Shown: piece after piece, positions 34,973 through 43,544 of the stretch
How positions within the stretch are numbered: the stretch's first letter is position 1
Layout: each line of letters starts with the position of its first letter
NCBI GenBank assembly: GCA_965215315.1
Contig: CBDCDB010000008.1
Coordinates: 1,550,001-1,614,000, forward strand
Origin: Truepera sp965215315
Lineage (GTDB): Bacteria; Deinococcota; Deinococci; Deinococcales; Trueperaceae
Length of the DNA stretch: 64,000 nucleotides
Reading direction: 5' to 3'
The notes under the pieces: model-generated
Seen by the model: only the letters and a program-made list of their open reading frames with translations
Databases searched by the model: none
What the model was told of the DNA's origin: nothing
Program-made: the position numbers and the translations under genes

Positions 34973-36000
34973 CCTTTGTCAAACCGCCCAAACTTCAGGT
35001 CGGGGATACGGTCGCGGCGATTTCACTCTCCTCCGGTGCCGCCGGTGAGTTTCCAAAGGTTTATGAGGTGGCGAAAAGGAACTTGGAGCAAACCTTCGGC
35101 GTCTACCTTATCGAAACGCCTAATGCTCTCAAACTAGATAACTGGCTTTACCAAAACCCGGAGGCTAGAGCCGACGACCTTCACTGGGCGCTGCAAAACT
35201 CCGATGTAAAAGGACTATTCAGCACCATCGGCGGCTATGAATCGGTGCGGGTTTTGCCCTTTATCGACCCCGACCTTATCCGAGAAAATCCTAAAGTGCT
35301 GCTCGGTTTTTCCGACACGACCGTTTCACATCTAGCGTTCTCAAGTGCGGGCGTTACGTCGTTTTACGGACCGAGTTTGATGGCTGGATTTGCTGACCTT
35401 AACGTGTTTCCTTATACCGAGACTTGGGCCAAACGGCTCTTAAGCGGTTGGTCTGGACTCTATGAAGCTACTGGAACATGGACCGAAGACCTCTCGGACT
35501 GGGAAGCACCCGATTTTGAAACTGAGGTCAGCCGTTATAGAAAGACATATTCCGGCGGCTGGCGCTGGCTTCAGGGTGAAACTCGAGCCGAAGGCCACCT
35601 TATCGGCGGTTGCGTTGAAGTCTTGGAAATGCTCAAGGGAACGAAGTGGTGGCCCAGACCGGAACTGTGGCAGGGCGCAGTGGTGTTTCTCGAGGCCAGC
35701 GACGCCCCCAGCCCTGACCAGCTGGAATACTGGCTCCGCAACTACGCTACACAAGGGATTTTAGGTGAGGCGGCGGCACTCCTTATCGCCAGACCACGCG
35801 GCTATACCTCCGAACAAAAAGAAGCTCTGTGGAACGCAGTCAAAATGGTGCTTCTAGAGGTTGACCGAGAAGACATGCCGGTCGTTGCCGACCTGGACAT
35901 CGGGCACACGAATCCGATGATGACCCTGCCGCTGGGGTGCAACGTCGCCGTAAACCCTGAGAAAAGAGTTTTGGAGTTGCTCGAGTCCGCCGTCAGCTAA
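34969..36000 (+). CDS. S66 family LD-carboxypeptidase / MccF-like peptidase
   Basis: Serine peptidase of 343 residues. The nucleophile Ser is in VLLGFSDTTVSHLAF (about residue 112), STIGGYESVRVLPFID precedes it, and the catalytic Glu and His lie in VVFLEASDAPSP and DIGHTNPMMTLPLG. The fold is shared by murein LD-carboxypeptidases, which trim tetrapeptides, and MccF, which cleaves microcin C and other acyl-adenylates. This sequence, with GWRWLQGETRAEG, looks closer to MccF. It is the second gene of a small operon. Confidence 0.88.
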   Translation: MTFVKPPKLQVGDTVAAISLSSGAAGEFPKVYEVAKRNLEQTFGVYLIETPNALKLDNWLYQNPEARADDLHWALQNSDVKGLFSTIGGYESVRVLPFIDPDLIRENPKVLLGFSDTTVSHLAFSSAGVTSFYGPSLMAGFADLNVFPYTETWAKRLLSGWSGLYEATGTWTEDLSDWEAPDFETEVSRYRKTYSGGWRWLQGETRAEGHLIGGCVEVLEMLKGTKWWPRPELWQGAVVFLEASDAPSPDQLEYWLRNYATQGILGEAAALLIARPRGYTSEQKEALWNAVKMVLLEVDREDMPVVADLDIGHTNPMMTLPLGCNVAVNPEKRVLELLESAVS

Positions 36001-36066
36001 GGGCGGCTATATGTTTTACGTTTATCGCCCTGAGACGTGTACGCAAAACAGCAGGAGGGATAGAAA

Positions 36067-36306
36067 ATGAGTTCAGGTAGGAACAAGAGGACGCCGAAAC
36101 CCTCTCACGCAGGTTCGGTCGTCTCTGCACTTGCGGTCGGGGCGCTTGCCGTTGGGACTTCGGCGGTGGGAATGGTCGCTATCGGTCGGCTTATCGTGGG
36201 CCGCTTGCGGCTGAACGACACCAAGCCGAAACCGCTCAAGATAGATGAACTGCGTGTGCGCTTTATAAAGCTTGAGACAACAGATGAACAACAGCCGCCA
36301 CGCTGA
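36067..36306 (+). CDS. Small protein with AVGxx pentad repeats
   Basis: Protein of 79 residues. After a basic N terminus, residues about 19-46 are five successive pentads of the type A-V-G-x-x (AVGAL, AVGTS, AVGMV, AIGRL, IVGRL), followed by a basic and acidic tail (KIDELRVRFIKLETTDE). Such repeats appear in small membrane-associated proteins of unknown role and could form a glycine-zipper helix pair or a short beta-solenoid. ATG 36067 has the clear ribosome site AGGAGGG. It stands alone after the S66 gene. Confidence 0.65.
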   Translation: MSSGRNKRTPKPSHAGSVVSALAVGALAVGTSAVGMVAIGRLIVGRLRLNDTKPKPLKIDELRVRFIKLETTDEQQPPR

Positions 36307-36343
36307 CCTCAGCAATTATGATCGGGGCTTACCGTCAGTTGGC

Positions 36344-36952
36344 CTAAAGGTGCGGCGTCCGGTTGAGGCTGAGCAGCCTGACCTGTTCTGATTGCCGCGA
36401 CACGTTGACCTCAGCAGAACTTGTATCGCCAAACGCAAACGAGGTTTGCGCCGGAGCCTGCAAAAGGTCGCGGAGCGCCACGCTGAGGCAGCCGCCGTGT
36501 GAGGCGACCAGCACGTTGGTCAGGTCGCTTTGAAAGAGCGCCTCGAGCGCCCCGCTAATGCGCCCCGAAAACGCCGCGTAAGCTTCACCGCCGTCTTCGG
36601 TAAATTGCTCGAAGCGGTGCCGAAACGAGGGCGCGGGATAACGTCTTCTGGCTTGATCGTAAGGCAACCCGGCGACAGGACCGTTGTCAAACTCACGCCA
36701 CGCATCGTCTGGCATTACCTCTAAACCGAGCGCCTGACCAATAATCCCTGCTGTGCGCTGCGCCCGGATGAGGCTCGAGCAGACCACCCGTTCAAATCCT
36801 GGTGGGTTTTGCTGCCAATACGCTGCAAGTTTTACGGCTTGCCTTTCGCCAACCTCAGTAAGCGGGCTGTCGTAGCGCCCTTCGTGAACCCGTTCATCGT
36901 CCACACGAAAACGACCGTGCCGGAGCAGTGTGAGTGTCAGTGAAGCTGTCAC
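36344..36952 (-). CDS. Histidine phosphatase family protein
   Basis: Protein of 202 residues of the phosphoglycerate-mutase-like superfamily. The catalytic motif is LLRHGRFRVDDE (phospho-His about 12), with CSSLIRAQRTAG, the acid region WREFDNGPVAGLPYDQA and the second His in VASHGGCLSVALRD. The substrate could be alpha-ribazole phosphate, a sugar phosphate or another small phosphoester. GTG 36952 is the start; it diverges from the SDR gene. Confidence 0.9.
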   Translation of the reverse strand: MTASLTLTLLRHGRFRVDDERVHEGRYDSPLTEVGERQAVKLAAYWQQNPPGFERVVCSSLIRAQRTAGIIGQALGLEVMPDDAWREFDNGPVAGLPYDQARRRYPAPSFRHRFEQFTEDGGEAYAAFSGRISGALEALFQSDLTNVLVASHGGCLSVALRDLLQAPAQTSFAFGDTSSAEVNVSRQSEQVRLLSLNRTPHL

Positions 36953-37024
36953 GCTCTCAACTCGAAAGCCAAAAGGGTCATGAAGTCGTTGTCTTTTCGT
37001 CTCAAAACGCGCACACTAAACAGT

Positions 37025-38541
37025 ATGTCTCAACTACAAACAGAATCAGACAATCAGGCACTTGTGCTTGTCACCGGGGCCACCGGCTACATCGGCGGGC
37101 GACTCGTTCCTAGACTGTTAGCAGCAGGTTTGAACGTTCGCTGTCTGGTACGTGACCGGGAGCGGCTGCGCGGCAAAGCGTGGTTTGACGAGGTTGAGGT
37201 GATCGAGGCGGATGTTTTAGAGCCTGAAACGTTAGACGGGGTGCTCGAGGGTGTCCAAACCGCCTACTATCTGATTCATTCGATGGGAGCCGCCGAGTCA
37301 GGCTTTGAAAACCGTGACTTGCAAGCTGCTAAAAACTTTGCCGAAGCTGCGAAAGTTGCCGGGGTCAGGCACATCATCTACTTGGGCGGGCTTGGTTCCG
37401 GCGACAAGGGGATGTCGAAACATTTGGCCTCGAGGCAACACACCGGCGAAGCCCTGGCAGAGGCCGGCATTCCCGTCACCGAGTTTCGCGCCGCGATTAT
37501 CGTCGGCTCGGGCAGCATCTCGTTTGAAATGCTGCGCTACCTGACCGAACGCCTGCCGATTATGATTACGCCGCAGTGGGTCAGCACCAAAGTGCAACCG
37601 ATTGCCATTCGTGACGTGCTTGCCTATCTGCAAAGTGCGCTGGACGAGGTTCCTAAAGGCCATCACATCGTTGAGATCGGCGGGCCGGACGTCATCACCT
37701 ACCGCGAGATGATGCTGAACTACGCCCACGCACGCGGCCTGCACCGCCGAATGTTCTCGACGCCGGTGCTGAGCCCGAAGTTGTCGTCGTACTGGGTGAA
37801 TCTTATTACGCCGATTCCCGCCTCGATTGCCCGCCCCCTCGTCGAAGGGTTGACAAGTGAGGTCATCGTGGACGATCCCGAACCCGCTAAGGCGTACAAG
37901 GTGCGGCCTATCTCGTACGAAACCGCCGTAAAACTCGCGCTCGACCGCACCACGCAAGGGGCCATCGAAACGCTCTGGAGCGGGGCGCTCGCCGCCGTGC
38001 CGCGCGGCACACCCGTTTCCGACAAACTGCAAGACACCGAAGGGATGCTCTTCGACCGGCGCGTGCAGCACTTTCAGGCAGGCTCGGACAGTGCGTTTCG
38101 GGCGGTTGTCAGGATCGGCGGCGAAGAGGGCTGGTACACGTTTGATTGGTTGTGGCAGATACGCGGCGTGTTAGACCGTCTGGTCGGCGGCGTCGGGATG
38201 CGGCGGGGCAGGCGCGACCCGAACACGCTCCAAGCAGGCGACGCCATCGACTTTTGGCGCGTCGAGAGCGTTAAACCGGGCGACCATCTGCAACTTCGCG
38301 CCGAGATGAAGGTACCGGGGCGGGCGTGCTCAGGTTCGACGTGTACGACGCCGGAAACGGCGAGAGCGAGGTGCGGCAGACCGCATTTTTCGAGCCTAAA
38401 GGGTTGTTCGGGTTTTTGTATTGGTGGACGATGTATCCGTTTCACCTCTTTATCTTTCCGTCGATGTTGGCGGCTATCGGGAAGAAAGCTGAGGCGCTCG
38501 AGCGCGAGGGACAGGGGCAACTTCATCCGACTGTCTCATAA
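37025..38541 (+). pseudogene. NAD(P)-binding SDR / DUF2867 protein with one-base deletion
   Basis: The intact protein would be about 505 residues: an atypical SDR domain (LVLVTGATGYIGGRLVPRLL, YLIHSMG, FRAAIIVGSGSISFEMLRYLTERLP) and a C-terminal DUF2867 domain. The frame breaks near 38327-38329. Restoring one G there (GCG TGG CTC AGG) joins frame one to LRFDVYDAGNGESEVRQTAF and on to 38541, giving the family's normal end (GLFGFLYWWTMYPFHLFIF). As read, the protein runs 25 codons too far in an alien Arg/Ser/Cys-rich tail. This is a recent mutation or a sequence error. ATG 36980 is an alternative start. Confidence 0.82.
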
Positions 38542-38774
38542 CCTTGGTTTCTCAATGAGGCGTTGACCGTGACAAAAGGTTGCACGCTACTGGCTGTGCA
38601 GCCTCGGGTTTACGGGGCTCGAGACGATTTTGGCCTGAGCATCGACGGTGTAACCGTTTGTAGCCATCTTTTACGGCGTTTCGCGGTATTTTACGGTGGT
38701 CGCTAGGGTCGGCTCGAGCCCGCCTCAAAACCTGTCCTCAAGTGCACCTTCAGAGTTCTGTCAGTTAGGTACGG

Positions 38775-38780
38775 TAGACT
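38775..38780 (+). promoter_or_regulatory. -10 box of leaderless lapA-recJ transcript
   Basis: TAGACT, six bases before ATG 38787, no ribosome site. The 245 bases upstream (38542-38786) hold no gene but contain two TTTTACGG octamers and two CTCGAG hexamers. Confidence 0.6.
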
Positions 38781-38786
38781 GACAAA

Positions 38787-39104
38787 ATGAAGGTTGCGAC
38801 CACGATTGCTCGAGTTCTACAGGTTTTAGCTTTGCTGCTGTTGATTATTTATATAGCGCTTATCGGCTACGCAAATCGGAACACTGTTCTATTGCCCCTT
38901 TTGCTTCCCTTACATGTGGAGTGGGTTATCGCTATTTCGTTACTGCTCGGCTTTGTCGTCGGCTGGTTGTCGCTCTCCGGTCGGGTGTTTCGGCTCAACC
39001 GGCAGAACAAGGCGCTCCATCAGCGGCTGATTAAAGCGGGGCTCGAGGCTGAACCTGCCCCCAAACCTGTTCGCAACGAAAGACCTCTGCCACCACCCCG
39101 ATGA
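38787..39104 (+). CDS. LapA-like (DUF1049) membrane protein
   Basis: Protein of 105 residues with two membrane helices (about 8-29 and 41-64), the second continuing into a basic amphipathic helix (RVFRLNRQNKALHQRLIKAGL), and a Pro-rich tail. This is the LapA/DUF1049 layout; in Gram-negative bacteria LapA is linked to lipopolysaccharide assembly. It leads the transcript of recJ, overlapping it by ATGA. Confidence 0.75.
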   Translation: MKVATTIARVLQVLALLLLIIYIALIGYANRNTVLLPLLLPLHVEWVIAISLLLGFVVGWLSLSGRVFRLNRQNKALHQRLIKAGLEAEPAPKPVRNERPLPPPR

Positions 39105-41296
39105 GTATCTTAAGTCAACCTACAGATATCTCAGAACCTAAACTCCCGGAAACCCGCTGGGCCGTGCGCCCCGCCGCGCCCCCCCACGCCGTCGAAACAC
39201 TCGTGCGCGAGCTGTCGCTGCCGCCGCTGTTAGCGAGCATTTTGTGGGCTCGGGGCGTCAATATAGAGGCGCTTAAACCCCCGCTCGAGCTGACCCGTAT
39301 CCCCGAACTTTTTACGGCCGCCGAACGGCTACACGACGCGCTGACGAACAAAAAACGCATCCTCATTCACGGCGATTACGACGCCGACGGCATCAGCGGA
39401 ACGGCTGTCCTGACGCTCGGGTTGCGGGCGCTCGGCGGCAACGTCACACCGTTTATCCCTAACCGTTTGGGTGAAGGTTACGGCGTTCATCCGGACAAAG
39501 TTGCGCAGCACGCTGCGACCGCTGACCTCTTTGTCACCGTGGACTGCGGTATCAGCAACCGCGCCGAGGTTCACGCGTTGCAAGCGCTCGGGGTCGAGGT
39601 CATCATCACCGACCACCACCACCCCGGTCAGGTCTTGCCGGACTGCCTGACGGTGCATCCGTCACTGTCGCCCTACGCGCAAAAAGGTCTGCCGGAACTC
39701 ACCGGCGCGGGCGTCGCATATCACCTGTTGTGGGCGCTGCACGAGCGGTTGGGGTTGGGGTCTCCCCTCGAATATAGCGACCTGGCGACCCTCGGCACCA
39801 TCGCCGACGTTGCGCCCCTCATGGGTGAAAACCGCGCGCTGGTCAATGCTGGCCTAAACCAGCTGGCACAGTCGCGCTGGCCCGGACTCCAGACGATGAT
39901 GAGGCGCACGCTCACGCACGGCAAAGACGTCACCGCAAGGTACGTCGCGTTCGTTCTGGCCCCACGCCTTAACGCAGCCGGACGCTTAGGCGAAGCGGAT
40001 TTGGGCCTCGAGCTGCTCACCACCGCTTCGGAAAGGCGGGCGCTCGAGCTGGCGAGCTACCTGGACGCCCGCAACGCCGACCGCCGTAAGGTGCAAGACG
40101 CTATGCTCACTGAAGCGCTCGAGCTCGTTGACCCTACTGCACCCGCACTCGTCCTAGAGGCTAAAGGTTGGCACCCCGGCGTGATGGGCATTGTAGCGAG
40201 CAAGCTGTTAGACCGGTTTTACAAACCCGTGTATATCGTTGCGGGCGGCAAAGGCTCGGTACGGTCAACACCGGGGATTTCAGCAGTCGGCGGTTTGGAG
40301 CGCACCCACGACCTGTTGGGACGCTTTGGTGGACACTCCCAAGCTGCCGGGTTTTCGCTCCGTGACGGTCAACTTGAGGCGTTCCGAGAACGCATCTGCG
40401 CGTACGCCGCCGAGCACCCGACGCCGCAACCGCAACTCTTGGCCGACGCGCTGCTCTCCACTGACGAGATCGAAGACGACCTCTACAAAGCGGTCGGGCT
40501 CCTCGAGCCTTACGGTACCGGGCACCCGGCTCCCCTGTTTGCATTGTCGGGGGCGCTCGAGACCGCTCGGGGCGTCGGCGCGGACGGCAAGCACCTCAAG
40601 TTACGGCTCGGCGGGGTGGGCGGGATGGCGTGGAATCAAGGTGACGCCGCTGACACGCTGCGGGCTGCCGGACGGGTTGACGCGGCGGTCAGCCTCAAAG
40701 AAAATACCTGGCAAAACAAGACGACGCTCGAGTTTTTAGCCGACGGCGTAAGGGCCTCGAGACCGCTCGAGCTAGATACGACCGAAGAAACGTCACACCC
40801 GATTTTTAGAGGTCAGGCACCCGCAGATTTTACAGGGGAAGAGGTGCTCGAGCTACCCCTCAGCTCCGACCTGCTGAGGCTTACAGAACCGCTTAGAGAC
40901 CTTGTGAAAGCGAAAAACGGCGTCCTTTTTAATCTCTCAAATGAAGAACTGAGAAGGCTGGACGGGCTCGAGCTGCCGCCGACCTTGCGTGAGGTAAGGG
41001 CCGCCTACGTCCGGTTGCAACGCGGGTCGCCGCTCGGCTGCAGTGACGCCAAAGCAGCGCTCTGCCGTAAAGTTTTAGAAGAGCTAGCGCTGCTAAACGC
41101 TCAGGGCCGGGTGCCCGGTAGATTTTCGGGGGCGCAAAAGCGTGACCCGTACAGCTCAGCGACGCTCGTGCGCGGGTTGACCGAACGCTACACCTTTACG
41201 ACGTTCTTAAAAGCGTACCGAGCGCTCAGCGACGCAGCGTTTGCCGAGACGGTCTGGACGCTGTTCTCTACACCAGAAAGCAAACCGGACGTATGA
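39101..41296 (+). CDS. recJ: Single-stranded-DNA exonuclease RecJ
   Basis: 5'-3' exonuclease for recombination and mismatch repair, 731 residues. DHH-family metal sites are LIHGDYDADGISGTAVL (about residue 88), FVTVDCGISNR (about 145) and IITDHHHPG (about 170). DHHA1 signatures are GWHPGVMGIVASKL and GGHSQAAGFSL. The C-terminal part from about 560 on (VLELPLSSDLLRLTEPL...) is an extra domain, as in Deinococcus RecJ. It contains eleven CTCGAG hexamers, all read in frame as Leu-Glu except one. Confidence 0.95.
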   Translation: MSILSQPTDISEPKLPETRWAVRPAAPPHAVETLVRELSLPPLLASILWARGVNIEALKPPLELTRIPELFTAAERLHDALTNKKRILIHGDYDADGISGTAVLTLGLRALGGNVTPFIPNRLGEGYGVHPDKVAQHAATADLFVTVDCGISNRAEVHALQALGVEVIITDHHHPGQVLPDCLTVHPSLSPYAQKGLPELTGAGVAYHLLWALHERLGLGSPLEYSDLATLGTIADVAPLMGENRALVNAGLNQLAQSRWPGLQTMMRRTLTHGKDVTARYVAFVLAPRLNAAGRLGEADLGLELLTTASERRALELASYLDARNADRRKVQDAMLTEALELVDPTAPALVLEAKGWHPGVMGIVASKLLDRFYKPVYIVAGGKGSVRSTPGISAVGGLERTHDLLGRFGGHSQAAGFSLRDGQLEAFRERICAYAAEHPTPQPQLLADALLSTDEIEDDLYKAVGLLEPYGTGHPAPLFALSGALETARGVGADGKHLKLRLGGVGGMAWNQGDAADTLRAAGRVDAAVSLKENTWQNKTTLEFLADGVRASRPLELDTTEETSHPIFRGQAPADFTGEEVLELPLSSDLLRLTEPLRDLVKAKNGVLFNLSNEELRRLDGLELPPTLREVRAAYVRLQRGSPLGCSDAKAALCRKVLEELALLNAQGRVPGRFSGAQKRDPYSSATLVRGLTERYTFTTFLKAYRALSDAAFAETVWTLFSTPESKPDV

Positions 41297-41841
41297 GCTT
41301 GCAACTGCCGGACGACCTGCCCGTCCCAACAGATGACGGTGCGTGCGACCATCTCTCCGGCTTGCCGCTACCGCAGCTCACCTTACCGGCGACCGATGGG
41401 ACGCAGCTCGAGCTCGCTACCCTCTCGGGCCGAGCTGTTCTCTATCTCTACCCGATGACCGGTAGACCAGGCCGGGACCTACCGGACGGTTGGGACGAAA
41501 CCCCCGGCGCACGCGGGTGTACGCCGCAGTCTTATGCGTTTCGTGACCACAAATGTGAGCTTGACGCGTTAGGGACGCAGGTTTACGGTGTCAGCGCCCA
41601 GTCTATAGGCGACCAGCAAGAGGCCGCTAAACGCTTGCATCTCCCGTATCTACTTCTGAGCGACGCCGAGTTTGAGTTTGCGGCGTCGCTTACGTTGCCA
41701 ACCTTCACCTTAAACGGGCAAACCTATCTAAAACGGATGACACTAATCGTTCAGGACAGCGTGATTGAAAAAGTTTTTTATCCAGTTTTTCCGCCCGACC
41801 AAAACGCTGCTGAGGTCATCGCCTATCTAAGTACGCGCTAG
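41293..41841 (+). CDS. Peroxiredoxin
   Basis: Thioredoxin-fold peroxidase of 182 residues. YLYPMTGRPGRDLPDGWDET leads into GARGCTPQSYAFRD, with the peroxidatic Cys at about 76. A second Cys (FRDHKCELDAL, about 89) may resolve the disulfide. This subgroup is often found in Deinococcus and Proteobacteria. It overlaps recJ by four bases, putting peroxide removal and DNA repair in one transcript. Confidence 0.88.
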   Translation: MSLQLPDDLPVPTDDGACDHLSGLPLPQLTLPATDGTQLELATLSGRAVLYLYPMTGRPGRDLPDGWDETPGARGCTPQSYAFRDHKCELDALGTQVYGVSAQSIGDQQEAAKRLHLPYLLLSDAEFEFAASLTLPTFTLNGQTYLKRMTLIVQDSVIEKVFYPVFPPDQNAAEVIAYLSTR

Positions 41842-42213
41842 ATGCTTGAGTGGCCTAAACGTCAGGCAAGACACCTTAAACAAGAGGTGACGGCGCTCGC
41901 CTACGCGCAGCGGCACCCAGATACGCCGTGGGTCGCCCGCGCCGCTATCTTTTGCATCATCGCCTACGCGCTTTCGCCCATCGACCTGATCCCCGACTTT
42001 ATTCCGGTTTTGGGATTTTTAGACGACCTGATCTTGTTACCGCTAGGAATTTACTTAGTACTCAAGCTCATACCTAAACACGTCATGGCAGAGGCGCGGG
42101 TTAGGGCCACCGCCGCCCCAGCCTCAAAGTGGGGCGCAATCATCGTCGTACTCAGCTGGCTGGCACTACTCGGCATACTTTACGGCGTCGTTTACGGCGT
42201 CATAAACCGTTAG
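41842..42213 (+). CDS. DUF1232 (YkvA-like) membrane protein
   Basis: Protein of 123 residues. The DUF1232 signature AYALSPIDLIPDFIPVLGFLDDLILLPLG (two short hydrophobic helices with acidic turns) lies at about 47-75, and a further helix is at 98-120. The function of the family is unknown. It starts at the ATG directly after the peroxiredoxin stop and ends in a four-base convergent overlap with the HAD gene. Confidence 0.85.
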   Translation: MLEWPKRQARHLKQEVTALAYAQRHPDTPWVARAAIFCIIAYALSPIDLIPDFIPVLGFLDDLILLPLGIYLVLKLIPKHVMAEARVRATAAPASKWGAIIVVLSWLALLGILYGVVYGVINR

Positions 42214-42890
42214 AGAGAACCCGACTCGGCACCCAAAAGTTTACGGGCGACATGGAGCAAATCCTGCGCTACTACGTCTGGTTGCAGCGCCAACGGGTCG
42301 AGCACCTTGCCGGGCCGCGCGACAAATACCGTCCCGCAGCCCGCACGCTTCGCGCCTGCGACGTCCCATGCGTGCGCCGCAACAAGTTTTAGATTGGGGA
42401 CCGGCACACCCAACGCCGCCGCGACGTGTTCATACGGTTCGGCGGCAGGTTTAAGCCGCTTTACGGTATCGGCAGAAAAGATACGCTCAAAGTAACCGGT
42501 AAGTCCGGCGTAGTCCAGCTGCGCTTGTACGACAGTTAGCGCCGAATTGGTCAGAGCGACGAGCCGCATTCCGGCGTTTTGCAAAAGAGCTAAACCCTCA
42601 ACCACATCGGGGTGCGGCGGCAGCTCACGCATCTGCCGTAAAACAGCCTTCGTATCTTCACCTGTCAGTTTTATATTTCTTCGAGCGGCAACGGTCTCGA
42701 GCGCACCCTTCGCCACCGCCCCAAACTCGTGATAGGTCTCTGTAATAATGCCCAGCATCGCCGACTGAATCATCGTTTCAAACCATTCGGTGCGTACCCC
42801 GGCGTCGCCGAAGATGCGTTCAAAACGCCCGTCCAAAGCGCTCAAGTCGAGCAGGGTTTCGTTCACATCGAAGATGAGGATGACGTCCAT
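42210..42890 (-). CDS. Haloacid dehalogenase type II (HAD hydrolase)
   Basis: Protein of 226 residues. HAD motifs are LIFDVNETLLDLSAL (nucleophile Asp about 8), LVALTNSALTVVQ (motif II), RLKPAAEPYEHVAAALG (Lys of motif III) and LVAAHAWDVAGAKRAGC (motif IV; AHAWD is typical of L-2-haloacid dehalogenases). The natural substrate is uncertain. Its ATG overlaps the stop of the DJ-1-like gene (TAATG), so the two are co-expressed. Confidence 0.88.
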   Translation of the reverse strand: MDVILIFDVNETLLDLSALDGRFERIFGDAGVRTEWFETMIQSAMLGIITETYHEFGAVAKGALETVAARRNIKLTGEDTKAVLRQMRELPPHPDVVEGLALLQNAGMRLVALTNSALTVVQAQLDYAGLTGYFERIFSADTVKRLKPAAEPYEHVAAALGVPVPNLKLVAAHAWDVAGAKRAGCGTVFVARPGKVLDPLALQPDVVAQDLLHVARKLLGAESGSL

Positions 42891-43516
42891 TACAGGTTCA
42901 CAGCCTGAGTAAGCTCGAGCCTCTCGCCCACTACGTCTGCTACTTCACCGCCAAAAAGGTCTCGCAGCAACTCTAAACCGACGGTCAAGCTCTTCTCGCC
43001 ACCTCCGGCGAACCAGCGACTGTTACCGTCCTCGAGCCTATTTTTTACGACCGGCGCAGCGATAATCTCACCTGCTTCGTAATCACGGAGCCGCTCTAAC
43101 GCCCCGGCCCAGGTCGTCGCGTCCATGTCGCGCAGCAGTCCCAGCTCACCCAGCAAAAACGCGCCCGTACCGACCGCCGCGCAGATCCGCACCTTCGGCG
43201 CGTGTTCCGTCAGGTAGGCCATCACCGCGCGGTCTTTTTTTACGGCGTCAACGTCGCCGCCCGGAATGACGAGCACGTCCGGCGGCGGCGCACTCATAAA
43301 CGCCCAGTGTGGCGTTACGACGAGGCCGCCCGCTGTCGTCACCGACATGCGCGAACGGGCTACGGTGTAGACGCCCAAGGCGTCTTCAGGAAGCGCCGAC
43401 TTCGCCGCGCCCAGGACGCCGTAAACGCCCAGCGCGTCGAGGTCGGCGACGCCGTTATAAAACAGTACGGCAATCTTTAGCGCGTCGGCTTTAGCGCCGT
43501 TGGTCGAGGTGTCCAT
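42890..43516 (-). CDS. DJ-1/PfpI family protein lacking the nucleophile Cys
   Basis: Protein of 208 residues with a flavodoxin-like fold: KIAVLFYNGVADLDALGVYGVL, VLVIPGGDVDAVKKD, then RICAAVGTGAFLLGELGLL where relatives read SVCTGAxLL. The elbow Cys is therefore Gly here, so a Cys-dependent hydratase or deglycase reaction is unlikely. Start ATG 43516 follows TATAGT by six bases. Upstream in-frame codons would cross the divergent mpg promoter. Confidence 0.85.
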   Translation of the reverse strand: MDTSTNGAKADALKIAVLFYNGVADLDALGVYGVLGAAKSALPEDALGVYTVARSRMSVTTAGGLVVTPHWAFMSAPPPDVLVIPGGDVDAVKKDRAVMAYLTEHAPKVRICAAVGTGAFLLGELGLLRDMDATTWAGALERLRDYEAGEIIAAPVVKNRLEDGNSRWFAGGGEKSLTVGLELLRDLFGGEVADVVGERLELTQAVNL

Positions 43517-43522
43517 ATCCGT

Positions 43523-43528
43523 ACTATA
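43523..43528 (-). promoter_or_regulatory. -10 box of leaderless DJ-1-like/HAD operon
   Basis: TATAGT on the minus strand, six bases before ATG 43516. It is only four bases away from the mpg -10 box on the other strand. Confidence 0.6.
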
Positions 43529-43532
43529 TGGG

Positions 43533-43538
43533 TAAGCT
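43533..43538 (+). promoter_or_regulatory. -10 box of leaderless mpg transcript
   Basis: TAAGCT, six bases before GTG 43545. The two polymerases would overlap fully with those of the divergent promoter, so the genes are probably mutually exclusive. Confidence 0.55.
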
Positions 43539-43544
43539 GAGAGA

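Noticed and set aside
36000..36032. AGGGCG/CGCCCT stem after the S66 peptidase gene
   Set aside because: Long loop and no T-run, so not a convincing terminator.
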